Source: an uncultured Elusimicrobiales bacterium
GTDB taxonomy: Bacteria > Elusimicrobiota > Elusimicrobia > Elusimicrobiales > Elusimicrobiaceae
Length of the DNA stretch: 64,000 nucleotides
Assembly (NCBI GenBank): GCA_934662565.1
Contig: CAKUKI010000005.1
Location: 112,934 to 176,933 of the forward strand
Reading direction: 5' to 3'
Shown here: positions 28,743 through 37,729 of the stretch, one piece after another
How the letters are laid out: every line of letters starts with the position of its first letter
Position numbering within the stretch: the first letter of the stretch is position 1
Translations under genes and position numbers: made by a program
The notes under the pieces: model-generated
Told to the model about the DNA's origin: nothing
The model's database searches: none
What the model saw: only the letters and a program-made list of their open reading frames with translations

Positions 28743-29762
28743 TTATCTCCAAGAGCGCACTTTCATATTGGGGTTTACGTTTATATTCCATTTAGGGGCT
28801 TGGCCTGTTTCGTCCGCGTGCGCTAATTTTTTATAAGCGGCCAAAGCTATCATGGCGGCATTGTCGGACGATAACTTCCTATCCACAAACCGCACCTCTA
28901 ACCCAACCTCTTGCCCTTTCTGTTCCATCATCTGCCTAAGCAGTGTATTACCTGCCACACCGCCCCCAACCGCAATGTGGTGTACTTTATATTTTAGCGC
29001 GGCTTTGAGGGTTTTGGCTACTAAAGTTTCAACCACCGCCGTTTCAAACGAGGCACACACGTCGGGCACACTGATATTTTGGTGGTCCCGCAAATAATAG
29101 CTGACAGCCGTTTTAATACCGCTGAAAGAAAAATCCCAGGTGCCGGGCAACAGCGGGCGCGGGAAACGGATAGCATCCCGCCGCCCCAAAAGCGCCTGTT
29201 TAGATACCTGCGGCCCGCCCGGATACGGCAGGCCCAACAATTTGGCTACTTTATCAAAGGCTTCGCCGGCGGCATCATCCCGCGTGCGGCCCAATTCTTT
29301 ATATTCGCCATAGTTTTTAACATATAAAAGCTCGGTATTTCCGCCGGAAACCACCAACGCCACCAACGGAAATTTAAGCGGGCGGCAGGCGCGGCCGTCC
29401 TCGTATTCACACGCAAACAGGTGGCCTTCCAAATGGTTTACCCCAATCAGCGGGACTTGCTTGTAAACGGCCAAGGTTTCGGCCGCCACGCGCCCTACCA
29501 TTAGCCCCCCCGGCAGCCCCGGCCCGCTGGCAAAAGCCACGCAGTCTATCGGCGTTTGGCCAAGGGCGGTTTCTATCACGGCGGCAATTTTGGCCGCGTG
29601 CGCACGGCTGGCCAATTCCGGCACGACACCATGGTATTTTTTATGTTCCTCTATTTGCGAATAAATCACGTTGGATAAAAGCTCCGTACCGCCTTTTAAT
29701 ACGGCGGCGGAAGTTTCATCACAGGTGGATTCAATCCCTAAAATTGTAAAATCTTTTTTCAT
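28743..29762 (-). CDS. tsaD: tRNA N6-adenosine threonylcarbamoyltransferase TsaD
   Basis: A 339-residue protein with the TsaD/Kae1 signature: ILGIESTCDETSAAVL at the N-terminus, VPELASRAHAAKI, the metal-binding GVNHLEGHLFA with two His, VALVVSGGNTEL and GEAFDKVAKLLGLPYPGG, and a late SSDNAAMIALAAYK with the conserved Asp. The enzyme transfers the threonylcarbamoyl group to A37 of tRNAs reading ANN codons, in complex with TsaB and TsaE, which are not in the window. Length is normal. It is followed closely by the solute-binding-like gene and preceded by the CtpA protease gene (eight-base gap). Confidence 0.95.
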   Translation of the reverse strand: MKKDFTILGIESTCDETSAAVLKGGTELLSNVIYSQIEEHKKYHGVVPELASRAHAAKIAAVIETALGQTPIDCVAFASGPGLPGGLMVGRVAAETLAVYKQVPLIGVNHLEGHLFACEYEDGRACRPLKFPLVALVVSGGNTELLYVKNYGEYKELGRTRDDAAGEAFDKVAKLLGLPYPGGPQVSKQALLGRRDAIRFPRPLLPGTWDFSFSGIKTAVSYYLRDHQNISVPDVCASFETAVVETLVAKTLKAALKYKVHHIAVGGGVAGNTLLRQMMEQKGQEVGLEVRFVDRKLSSDNAAMIALAAYKKLAHADETGQAPKWNINVNPNMKVRSWR

Positions 29763-29770
29763 AAAACACC

Positions 29771-31183
29771 TTATTTTTTATCTTGCTCCGGAGCCTGTTT
29801 TTGCGGCGCAGCCTTGGCGGCGGCTTTACCTTGGGTTTCTTTTTTGGAAGAAGCCTTTTTTGTTTTGGCGGCTTCTTTAGCGGCTTTGGCTTCGGCGGCC
29901 TCTTTTTGGGCTTGCTCCAAGGTTAATTTACCCGTTAAATATAAAACGGCTTTATCCAACACGGGGTCTTTTTCCGTCATTTCCGGCAGTTGCGCTTTTT
30001 GTCCGGGGGTGTATACCACTTTATTATACTGCATAAAAACTTTTATTTCTTGCTCGGGGTCCACTTCCACTTCAATATCCGGAAAAATCCCCCCTTCGTC
30101 CGCCTTGGATTTATCCCGATAGTTGCGTTGGATCAGCCGCCCCGCCGGAGTGTAATATTTGGCAATCGTCAGGCGCAGGCCCGCCCCGCCGGAAAGCGGC
30201 AGCACTTGCTGGACGCTGGCTTTGCCGAACGAACGCTGGCCGGCAATCACCGCGCGTTTGTTATCCTGCAACGCGCCGGAAACAATTTCGCTCGCGCTGG
30301 CGGAGCCTTGGTTGACTAACACCACCATCGGGATATCCGCATACGGCGCTTTGGAATTGGTCTTAAATTCCTGATAAAACTCCTGCTTGCGGCCTTTGGT
30401 ATAAACAATCATCTGTTTATCCCCCATAAAAAGTTTGGCCATATCCACCGCGCCCGTTAGCAAACCGCCGGGGTTAAAACGCAAATCCAACACCAATGAT
30501 TTCATCCCCTGTTTTTTAAGCTCTTTTAAGGCTTTGTTCACGGCTTCTATCGTGTGGCCGGAAAAATCCACCACATATACATAGCCTATTTTGTGCGCCA
30601 ACATGCGGGAATAGACTACTTCCGGCACGATTTTTTGCCGCTTTAAGGTTAAATCGGGCAGGTTTTTATATTCGCCGTTTTCCGTCTTGCGGCTCAAGGT
30701 CAGCTTTACCTTGGTGCCTACTTCGCCGCGCATCAGCTCCACGGCTTCGTCCAGCTTCATATCTTTTAAGTCGCGGTCGTCCACAAACAAAATGCGGTCC
30801 CCCGGCATCACCCCCGCCTTAAAAGCAGGGGTAGCCGGCATGGGGCTCATCACCGTCACATAGCCGTCCACCATTTGTAAGCGGATACCCAAACCGCCAA
30901 AATCGCCCCGCGTTTCGTTCTTTAATTCTTTGTAATCTTTCGGCTCCAAATACTGGGAAAAATCGTCCAATTCCCCCACCACGCCTTTAATGGCACCGTT
31001 AATTAATTTATCGGAGTCGGTGCTTTCCACATAATTTTCTTTTACATACTCCAACACGTCAATAAACGTGCGGATTTTACGCAGCCCCCCGTCTGCCGAT
31101 GCATACGCATACGGAAACAGCGTCCCCATAAAAAACATCACAGCCGCCACAACGGCCCAAGTATTTAATTTTTTATTTTTCAT
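29771..31183 (-). CDS. ctpA: C-terminal processing protease (S41 family)
   Basis: A 470-residue protein with an N-terminal signal/anchor (AVVAAVMFFMGTLFPYAYA), a short helical region, a PDZ domain (about 95-175, GGLGIRLQMVDGYVTVMSPM, GVMPGDRILFVDDRDL) and the S41 catalytic domain. The nucleophile Ser lies in NQGSASASEIVSGAL and the general-base Lys in RSFGKASVQQVLPL. The C-terminal 60 residues are Lys/Ala/Glu-rich and low complexity, probably a flexible tail. Such periplasmic proteases trim or degrade envelope proteins, including peptidoglycan hydrolases. The next upstream gene encodes an EnvC-like LytM protein, a plausible partner. Confidence 0.93.
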   Translation of the reverse strand: MKNKKLNTWAVVAAVMFFMGTLFPYAYASADGGLRKIRTFIDVLEYVKENYVESTDSDKLINGAIKGVVGELDDFSQYLEPKDYKELKNETRGDFGGLGIRLQMVDGYVTVMSPMPATPAFKAGVMPGDRILFVDDRDLKDMKLDEAVELMRGEVGTKVKLTLSRKTENGEYKNLPDLTLKRQKIVPEVVYSRMLAHKIGYVYVVDFSGHTIEAVNKALKELKKQGMKSLVLDLRFNPGGLLTGAVDMAKLFMGDKQMIVYTKGRKQEFYQEFKTNSKAPYADIPMVVLVNQGSASASEIVSGALQDNKRAVIAGQRSFGKASVQQVLPLSGGAGLRLTIAKYYTPAGRLIQRNYRDKSKADEGGIFPDIEVEVDPEQEIKVFMQYNKVVYTPGQKAQLPEMTEKDPVLDKAVLYLTGKLTLEQAQKEAAEAKAAKEAAKTKKASSKKETQGKAAAKAAPQKQAPEQDKK

Positions 31184-31199
31184 AATATCCTCATCAAAT

Positions 31200-32372
31200 T
31201 TATTTTAACCACGCCAGCGGGTCCACCGCTACGGTTCCTTGGCGGATTTCAAAATATACGGCATAACGTCCGGTGCCGGAAGATGTTTGCGTGTCCGGTC
31301 CGGCGGAGCCCACCACCCCTTGGCGGGGCAGTTTATCGCCCACCGCGGCTTTAATTTCCTGCAAAAAGCCGTAAATGGAAAAGAAGCCTTTGCCGTGGTC
31401 CAAAATAACCACATTGCCGTAAGAGCGGAACGGGCCGGCATAAATCACGCTGCCTTCTTCCGCCGCGCGGACCTCTTGCCCCCGCTGGGCGGCAATTTTA
31501 ATGCCGTCACGGAAAATCCATGTATTCAAATCGGCGCGGTATTCTTTACCGAATTTGCTAATCACTTTGCCGTTTACCGGCCACGGCAAAGAGTGCGGCG
31601 CCGCGTCTATTTTAGGCCCGCCGGTAGTGCTCTTTTTAGCGCCCGCCGTTTTTTGGGCGGAGGCTTTGGCGTCCTGCGCCTTGCGGGTGCGTTCAAACTT
31701 GGCAAGCAAATTGTTTAACGCCTCGGCCGAGCGGTTTAATTCGTTAATCTCTTTACGCACTTCCTCTGCCTTGCGCTTGGTCACATCCAGCGCGCTCTTT
31801 TTTTTGCGGAAACGGGTGGTAATGACCCCTTGTTCTTCTTCCAGCTTGGAACTGCGCGCCTGCAACTGCTTGTTTTTGGCTTCATACGTTAAAATCTGTT
31901 TATCGGTCAGACGCTGTTCTTTATCCATAGCGGCGGTAAACGCAGCTTTATGGGTAATCATACGGTCTATAAAAATTTCTTCTTCCAAGCTGTATCCGTC
32001 GGGGCAATCATAGCAACGGGGGGTAAAATAATAAGCGTCCAATTCCGCCAGCACCACCCGCTGCCACAAGGGCATACTTTTTTTCAATACGGCGCGTTTA
32101 TCCGCCGTGGAAAGTAAACTTTGCTCTATGTAGGAAATATCCGCCTCTACCTTGTTTTTTTTGCGTTCCGCTTCCCTGCGGCGGCTTTCCAAGTCGGAAA
32201 TTTCCCGCGAAATTTGTTTTTCTGCCTCGCGGTATTTTTTCAGTTCGTTTTCTTTTTGGGCCGCTTGGCTTTTTAAGCGCGCAAGCTCCCGCTTCTTATC
32301 TTCCGTTTCATTGGAAAATAAGGCAGGAGCCCACAATAAAAATACACTTAAAAAGACTAAAACTTTTGCCAT
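31200..32372 (-). CDS. EnvC-like coiled-coil protein with degenerate LytM domain
   Basis: A 390-residue protein from the ATG at 32372, which gives a signal peptide (AKVLVFLSVFLLWAPALFS); longer in-frame starts lie inside ftsX and lack a signal. Residues about 25-110 and 165-235 are long coiled coils. The C-terminal 125 residues are a LytM/M23 fold (LPWPVNGKVISKFGKEY). The zinc ligands are replaced: GIKIAA instead of GIDIAA, YGFLQEI in place of the YxHL motif and YFEIR in place of HFEIR. It is thus almost certainly not a peptidase but an amidase activator like EnvC. It overlaps ftsX by 16 bases, matching the known EnvC-FtsEX partnership. Confidence 0.85.
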   Translation of the reverse strand: MAKVLVFLSVFLLWAPALFSNETEDKKRELARLKSQAAQKENELKKYREAEKQISREISDLESRRREAERKKNKVEADISYIEQSLLSTADKRAVLKKSMPLWQRVVLAELDAYYFTPRCYDCPDGYSLEEEIFIDRMITHKAAFTAAMDKEQRLTDKQILTYEAKNKQLQARSSKLEEEQGVITTRFRKKKSALDVTKRKAEEVRKEINELNRSAEALNNLLAKFERTRKAQDAKASAQKTAGAKKSTTGGPKIDAAPHSLPWPVNGKVISKFGKEYRADLNTWIFRDGIKIAAQRGQEVRAAEEGSVIYAGPFRSYGNVVILDHGKGFFSIYGFLQEIKAAVGDKLPRQGVVGSAGPDTQTSSGTGRYAVYFEIRQGTVAVDPLAWLK

Positions 32373-33130
32373 TTTGTCAGTGTCCACCCCAAAAGGGCGC
32401 AAAGCAGAGCTAACCCCGCTTGCCGCCACATACCGCCGTACATATTCAACACCGGCAATAAATAACCCGCCGGATACACCAGCGCACTCATCAGCCCCCA
32501 GCTGCACGCGGCCGCCAGCAGGCCGGAAAACACCCCCGCGCCCAAATGCTTAGAATCCGCCGGATAAGCCTCCACCAAAAACATAAATCCTAGCAGTAAG
32601 AGTACGGCTAACGCCAGCGCCACATTCAGCACCCGCAAACAAAGCCCCGCCAAAAAGAGGGTGCGCGCATGGGCCGGACTGTATTTAGCCGAAAGCCCCG
32701 TATATTCCGCCGCTAAATTATCCACAAACGGCCCGATATTATTAATGGCCTGATAACTTAATTTCAGCTCAAAATACGCCGGCATTTTATTGCGTCCCAT
32801 CAGCAGTAAAGACTGCGTAAGCTGCGGGTTCTTTTTTTGCAAAGCGGCCAGCGCATCCGCCGGAGAAAACAAATTGACGGCGGTAATATCTTTTTTGGCA
32901 CTTAAACTTTCCCCTATTTGGGTCAGCTCGTCCGGTGCTACTTCCGGCGCCACGGTTAAAATAACCTTAAAATCGTCATTGAGCCGCGTAAAATAATCTT
33001 TTAATTGCAGTTGGGCAAAATTGACCGCCTGCAACAAAACCGCCACCGCAAAAACCAGCACAAATACCCGACGGTACAGCCGGAAGATGTGTTTGGTTTT
33101 GCGTTTTTCGGGTTCTAAAAATTCGTCCAT
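32357..33130 (-). CDS. ftsX: FtsX-like cell-division membrane protein
   Basis: A 257-residue protein with the FtsX topology: a cytoplasmic basic N-terminus, a helix at about 25-45, an extracytoplasmic domain (about 46-160, with DDFKVILTVAPEVAPDELTQ and DITAVNLFSPADALAALQKK), then three helices near 165-185, 200-220 and 230-250. FtsX works with the ATPase FtsE to transmit a conformational signal to an EnvC-type coiled-coil protein, and here the EnvC-like gene overlaps its 3' end. ftsE is not adjacent; the upstream gene is an alkaline phosphatase. The extracytoplasmic domain is of usual size. Sequence similarity is modest, so the call rests on topology and context. Confidence 0.78.
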   Translation of the reverse strand: MDEFLEPEKRKTKHIFRLYRRVFVLVFAVAVLLQAVNFAQLQLKDYFTRLNDDFKVILTVAPEVAPDELTQIGESLSAKKDITAVNLFSPADALAALQKKNPQLTQSLLLMGRNKMPAYFELKLSYQAINNIGPFVDNLAAEYTGLSAKYSPAHARTLFLAGLCLRVLNVALALAVLLLLGFMFLVEAYPADSKHLGAGVFSGLLAAACSWGLMSALVYPAGYLLPVLNMYGGMWRQAGLALLCALLGWTLTKWQKF

Positions 33131-34513
33131 TTAGTCCTCATCTTGGTTGGAAAAATCCGTCCACCCCAAGGCGGCGGAAAATTTATTTTTCAAATCCGTA
33201 TTGTGGTAAACTCCGGTAAAACCGTCATACCCGCCATAGGCAATACCCAACAACATGCCCGACGTATGCGTGCCGGTGGCCCAAGCAAGGCCCTTTTGCT
33301 CGTTAATCAGCTTTTTAACGGCGGCATAATCCGTCGGTTCTTTCAAAACGGAAATATCCACATGATACCCAAGCCCCTTGTCTAACATTTCCTGAAACTT
33401 CTGCGGTGTTTGTTGCGCCGCGGGGAGTTTTTTGAAATCTTCGTTGACATAATAAAGCACCCGTGTTTGCAAGAGGAGTTTATCGTATTGTTTATAGTCA
33501 ATATAGTCCGTATGTCCGCCGTAAAGCATTTCCCCTTGGGCGTTTTTATGCTGCACTTGGGCGTCGTCCAAATGAAGGTAATTAAAAGCGGGGGCGCCGG
33601 TTTCGTGGTCCGCATTTAAGTAAACTAATGTGTCCTCGTTCTTATCGGCAAAGGCGGTTAGTAGCGGCAGCGTTTCGTCCAGCGTCAGCATTTCATAATA
33701 GGAGGCACCGGCGTCGTTTTCGTGCAAGGCCCAGTCAATTTTTCCGGCTTCCACCATTAAAATAAACCCTTTCGGATTTTTAGAAAGCACTTTTAACGCC
33801 GCTACGGCCATATCTTTTAAGGTTGGCGTATTGGGGTGGAGGTCTTTTTCCACATAAAAGGGCATGGCCTCGTTAGAAAACAACCCCAAAATTTTGTTGC
33901 CTTTGGCACTCGCCAGTTGTTTTTTATTTTTAACAATGGTGTAGCCTTGTTTTTTGGCTTCTTTCAGTAATTTTTTATTTTCCCCTTGCGTAAAATATTT
34001 AAGTCCGCCGCCCATAATCACATCCGCGCCGGAAGCTACCATTTGGCGGGCGATATCATATTTCATCTTGCGGCTGCGCGCATGGGATAAAAACGCTGCC
34101 GGTGTGGCATCCGTCACATACACATCCGTCACCACCCCCACGGACATCCCGCGCTCTTTGGCTTCTTCCATAATGGTTTTTACGTTCAGGCCGGAATAAT
34201 CCTGCCCGATATAATCCGGCAAGGAAAACTGCCCCGTAGCCATTTGGGTGGCGGCGCAAGCACTGTCCGAAACGATACTGCCTTTGGTGTTGTTCAAGTA
34301 GAGGCCCGTATCGGAGCGGTTGATAAATTTTTCCAAATTGGAAGTTTTATCCGGAAATGCGGGGTTATTGCCATTGCGTACGGCCTCCATAAAAAAACCG
34401 ACGGCCGACGGGCCCATACCGTCCCCAATCACCCAAATTAAATTTTTAGCCGTTTTGGCTTGTGCGCCCACAGCAAACAAACAAACTACCAGCAATACTA
34501 AAAACTTCTTCAT
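33131..34513 (-). CDS. phoA: alkaline phosphatase (PhoA family)
   Basis: A 460-residue protein with a cleavable signal peptide (KKFLVLLVVCLFAVGAQA). Metal and active-site motifs of the family are present: VIGDGMG (metal Asp), VSDSACAATQMATG with the nucleophilic Ser, MVEAGKIDWALHENDA, NADHETG and TGTHTSG with the last zinc His. It would hydrolyse phosphomonoesters in the periplasm. No Pho box or phosphate transport genes are nearby. It lies one base upstream of ftsX and nine bases downstream of glgA, so it is probably read from a long operon rather than from a dedicated phosphate promoter. Confidence 0.92.
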   Translation of the reverse strand: MKKFLVLLVVCLFAVGAQAKTAKNLIWVIGDGMGPSAVGFFMEAVRNGNNPAFPDKTSNLEKFINRSDTGLYLNNTKGSIVSDSACAATQMATGQFSLPDYIGQDYSGLNVKTIMEEAKERGMSVGVVTDVYVTDATPAAFLSHARSRKMKYDIARQMVASGADVIMGGGLKYFTQGENKKLLKEAKKQGYTIVKNKKQLASAKGNKILGLFSNEAMPFYVEKDLHPNTPTLKDMAVAALKVLSKNPKGFILMVEAGKIDWALHENDAGASYYEMLTLDETLPLLTAFADKNEDTLVYLNADHETGAPAFNYLHLDDAQVQHKNAQGEMLYGGHTDYIDYKQYDKLLLQTRVLYYVNEDFKKLPAAQQTPQKFQEMLDKGLGYHVDISVLKEPTDYAAVKKLINEQKGLAWATGTHTSGMLLGIAYGGYDGFTGVYHNTDLKNKFSAALGWTDFSNQDED

Positions 34514-34522
34514 GCAACACTC

Positions 34523-35962
34523 CTAAATAATTGTTTTGTGATACAAATTAATATACTCTTGGGCGGATTTATCCCAAGAATTATCCACCGCCATAGCATT
34601 TTTAACCAACCGGAACCATTGTTTTTTATCCGCATACGCCTGTAAGGCCGTATCTAACGCGGCGCAAATGCCGTCTTCGCTCAGCGGGTCTATAAAAAAG
34701 CCGGTGGCATCACTGGCGGGATACCCTTTTACGGTGTCCGCCAAACCGCCCACGCGCGAAACAACCGGCAACGTGCCGTATTTCATGGCAATCAGCTGGC
34801 TAAGCCCGCACGGCTCAAAGCGCGAGGGCATTAAAAACAAATCCGCACCCGCGTAAATTTTGTGGGCCAATTCTTCGTCCAAGCGGCCGCGGTACGCCAC
34901 GCAAGAGGGGTTATTGCGCGCCAAAGCCTGATAAGCCTTCTCCAGCTTTGGGTCCCCCGCGCCCAAAATAGTAAACAGCACCCGTCCTTTATAGCGTTCA
35001 ATCACATTGACGGCCGTATCCAACCCTTTTTGATAGTCCAGGCGGGAAACCACCCCCACAACCGGTTTTTGCGGGTTTTGCTCCAAACCGCATTCTTCCA
35101 AAAGGGCCATTTTGCAGGCGGTTTTGCCGCGTTGGAACTCAAACGCATCATAACCCATGGGCAAAACAGGGTCGGTTTCCGGATCCCAAATTTCCGTATC
35201 AATCCCGTTTACAATGCCGCAAAAGTTTTTACTGCGGTACCGTAATAAGCCTTCCAATCCAAAACCTTTGGCGGGGTCATTTTGAACCTCGCGGGCATAG
35301 TTGGGGCTTACGGTATTTACGTTATCGGCAAATACAATGCCGCTTTTCAAAAAGCTGATGCCGCCGTAATATTCAAACTTGTCCGGCGTGTAATCTACCG
35401 GATGAAAACCGGCTTTTTCGTAAGCGGAATACGGGAAATGCCCCTGATAGGCAATATTATGAATGGTAAACAAACTGCGCGTGCGGGTATAAAAAGCATC
35501 CAGTTTATACACGGTTTTTAAGTAGGCCGGAATTAGGCCGGTTTGCCAATCGTGGCAGTGGATAATATCCGGACGGAACCCCACAAATTTGCATCCTTCC
35601 AACACGGCGCGGCAGAACAAAATAAACCGTTCGTCGTTATCCGGATATTCGCCCGCTTTGGTGCGGTACAAATCCGGCCGGTCAAAATACTTCCGGTTGC
35701 CGATAAAAAACACAATTACTGTGCCCCAGTTAATATAGGAAAGAGTCACCTGTTCAATGCGCCCGCCGATAGGGATTAAATACACACCGGGCACCACTTT
35801 TAGCGAGGCCACCCGCGAAAGATTGCGGTATTGCGGCAAGAATAAAATTACTTTATTGCCTTTGCGCATACCTAACTGCTGGCTAAGCGCGCCGACCACG
35901 TCGGCCAAACCTCCGGTCTTACAAAACGGGAACGCCTCACTGGCGGCCATTACAATATTCAT
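34523..35962 (-). CDS. glgA: glycogen (starch) synthase
   Basis: A 479-residue GT5 glycosyltransferase. The N-terminus carries the ADP-glucose site motif EAFPFCKTGGLADVVGAL. Further family motifs are FTIHNIAYQGHFPYS, TVSPNYAREV, GIDTEIWDPETDP, VVGVVSRLDYQKGLD and the C-terminal MPSRFEPCGLSQLIAMKYGT. The enzyme extends alpha-1,4-glucan chains from ADP-glucose, so the organism stores glycogen. The start ATG overlaps the scpB stop as ATGA. Other glycogen genes are not in the window. Confidence 0.94.
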   Translation of the reverse strand: MNIVMAASEAFPFCKTGGLADVVGALSQQLGMRKGNKVILFLPQYRNLSRVASLKVVPGVYLIPIGGRIEQVTLSYINWGTVIVFFIGNRKYFDRPDLYRTKAGEYPDNDERFILFCRAVLEGCKFVGFRPDIIHCHDWQTGLIPAYLKTVYKLDAFYTRTRSLFTIHNIAYQGHFPYSAYEKAGFHPVDYTPDKFEYYGGISFLKSGIVFADNVNTVSPNYAREVQNDPAKGFGLEGLLRYRSKNFCGIVNGIDTEIWDPETDPVLPMGYDAFEFQRGKTACKMALLEECGLEQNPQKPVVGVVSRLDYQKGLDTAVNVIERYKGRVLFTILGAGDPKLEKAYQALARNNPSCVAYRGRLDEELAHKIYAGADLFLMPSRFEPCGLSQLIAMKYGTLPVVSRVGGLADTVKGYPASDATGFFIDPLSEDGICAALDTALQAYADKKQWFRLVKNAMAVDNSWDKSAQEYINLYHKTII

Positions 35963-36966
35963 TTTTCCTCCCCTGCCGCGCGGTTTGCGGCGGCTTCTTC
36001 CTGTTCGGTTTCTACTGTTAAAATTTGGTTATTGAGCCGTTCCTGCCGCTCCACAACCGCTACGGGGTCTTGTGTAGCAGGCGCGCCGTTAGGCTGCGCC
36101 GGATTTTGGGCCGGTTGTTCCGGCTCCGCGGTAGGATTTTCCAAAGCGGAGGCGGTTTCCTCCGCGGCGGGTTGTGTTTCCGCTTCTGCGGCGGCGGGAA
36201 CTTCCGGTTCTTCTAACCCCGGTAGGGCTTCTTGCCCAAGGGCGGTTTTGTTATAGGAAGTCCGCGTGAAAAACGGGTCCACGGTGGTATCTAACGCCTC
36301 CAGTTTTTCGGCGCCTTCCAATTCATCTAACGGAATAATAGCCGGTTCGCCCACCGGCGGCAAGGCTTCATCAAACGGCAAATCGGCCTGTTTTTCATGC
36401 AAAGTTTTTTCCGCAAATACCTGTAAATCGGGCAGTTCGGATACTTTATTAAGCCCAAACATCCGTAAAAATTCGTCCGTAGTGCCATACACCATAGGGC
36501 GGCCAATGGTGTCTTTTTTACCCACCACGCGCACCAACCCGCGCTCCAGCAACCGCTCCAGCGGCCCCGCCACGTCCACCCCGCGGATGGATTCCATTTC
36601 TGCCCGCGTAATGGGTTGCTTGTAGGCAATAATGGCCAAGGTTTCCAACGCGGCGTTGGAAAGTTTGGTGGTCATTTTTTCGTTATATAATTTACGCACC
36701 CAGCGGCCGTATTCCGGCTTGGTAGCCATTTGAAAACCGCCCCCCACTTCCACAATCTGCACGGCGCGGCCCGTTTGGGCGTATTCGCGGGTGAGTTCTT
36801 CTATAATAGCCAATACCTGTTTGGCGCTGACGGTTTCTACCACCTCGGCCAGACGGCCCGGCTTAACGGGGCGGTCCGTTATAAACAAAAGTGTTTCTAT
36901 AATTTTTTTAGCATCCGCGGTGGTATCCACCAGTTCCGGCTGCGGTTTTACTTCGGGCGTATCCAT
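35959..36966 (-). CDS. scpB: segregation and condensation protein B with long acidic tail
   Basis: A 335-residue protein. Residues about 18-185 match ScpB: two winged-helix domains (IIETLLFITDRPVKPGRLAE, NAALETLAIIAYKQPITRAE, MESIRGVDVAGPLERLLERG, TTDEFLRMFGLNKVSELPDL). ScpB is usually about 180-200 residues; here about 140 extra residues follow, rich in Pro, Glu and Ala with repeated EPEQPAQNPAQP-like sequence, ending in EEAAANRAAGEEK. The tail is probably disordered. The protein works with ScpA as the kleisin complex of SMC. It overlaps scpA by one base (TAATG) and glgA by four (ATGA). Confidence 0.93.
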   Translation of the reverse strand: MDTPEVKPQPELVDTTADAKKIIETLLFITDRPVKPGRLAEVVETVSAKQVLAIIEELTREYAQTGRAVQIVEVGGGFQMATKPEYGRWVRKLYNEKMTTKLSNAALETLAIIAYKQPITRAEMESIRGVDVAGPLERLLERGLVRVVGKKDTIGRPMVYGTTDEFLRMFGLNKVSELPDLQVFAEKTLHEKQADLPFDEALPPVGEPAIIPLDELEGAEKLEALDTTVDPFFTRTSYNKTALGQEALPGLEEPEVPAAAEAETQPAAEETASALENPTAEPEQPAQNPAQPNGAPATQDPVAVVERQERLNNQILTVETEQEEAAANRAAGEEK

Positions 36967-37727
36967 TATGCGGCCTCCCCGTGCATGAGGGTTTTGAAAT
37001 CTTTATCTTTATTTTCCGGATTCAAATAAATGCGTATATCTCCGGCGCGGGAGTCTTGCCGGGCCAATAATTTTTTTATTTTTATCAGCTCCAATACCGC
37101 CATAAAACAGGTAATAATACCGCGTTTTTTGGTTTCTCCCACAAAAATATCCTCTAGCAAAATCCATTCGTGCGTTTTAAGTAATTCCACCACTTTTTCC
37201 ATTTTATTTTCAATGGGGAATTCCTCTATTTTAAGCATTTCCACCCGTTTGCGCTCGTCCAGCCGCTCAAACGCACGTTTTACGGCGGCTAACAAGTCAA
37301 ACATTTGGATATTAATTACCTTTTCCCCCGCATCAAAAATAGGGGCGGAACGGTAAAACTGGTCCTTCAGGCTTTCTTGTTTTTGTTCCAAAAAGCGGCT
37401 GGCCTCTTTGTATTTTTGGTATTCTACCAGCTTGGCAATTAATTCTTTGGCCGGATTGGGGCCTTCATCTTCGCTGGTGGGCGCTTGGCTGGGCAAAAGA
37501 GTTTTGGCCTTAATTTGCATTAATGTACTGGCCATTACCAAAAATTCGCCCGCTACTTCCAAATTCAACTCCTTCATTACGTTCAAATAATCCAAGTATT
37601 GCTTGGTTATTTCGGCAATGTTAATGTCGCATACGTCCAAGTTATCTTTTCTAATCAAGTGTAGCAGCAGGTCCATCGGGCCTTCAAACACATTGATATG
37701 CACATTAATAGGAGCCGGATTTATCAT
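36966..37727 (-). CDS. scpA: segregation and condensation protein A (kleisin)
   Basis: A 253-residue ScpA. Motifs include INVFEGPMDLLLHLIRKDNL near the N-terminus, the helical NIAEITKQYLDYLNVMKELN, GEFLVMASTLMQIKAKTLLP and a C-terminal winged helix (RGIITCFMAVLELIKIKKLL). ScpA bridges SMC heads and binds ScpB, encoded next with a one-base overlap. The upstream gene is a site-2 protease family member with a two-base gap, so the genes are co-transcribed. Length is normal. Confidence 0.94.
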   Translation of the reverse strand: MINPAPINVHINVFEGPMDLLLHLIRKDNLDVCDINIAEITKQYLDYLNVMKELNLEVAGEFLVMASTLMQIKAKTLLPSQAPTSEDEGPNPAKELIAKLVEYQKYKEASRFLEQKQESLKDQFYRSAPIFDAGEKVINIQMFDLLAAVKRAFERLDERKRVEMLKIEEFPIENKMEKVVELLKTHEWILLEDIFVGETKKRGIITCFMAVLELIKIKKLLARQDSRAGDIRIYLNPENKDKDFKTLMHGEAA

Positions 37728-37729
37728 AC

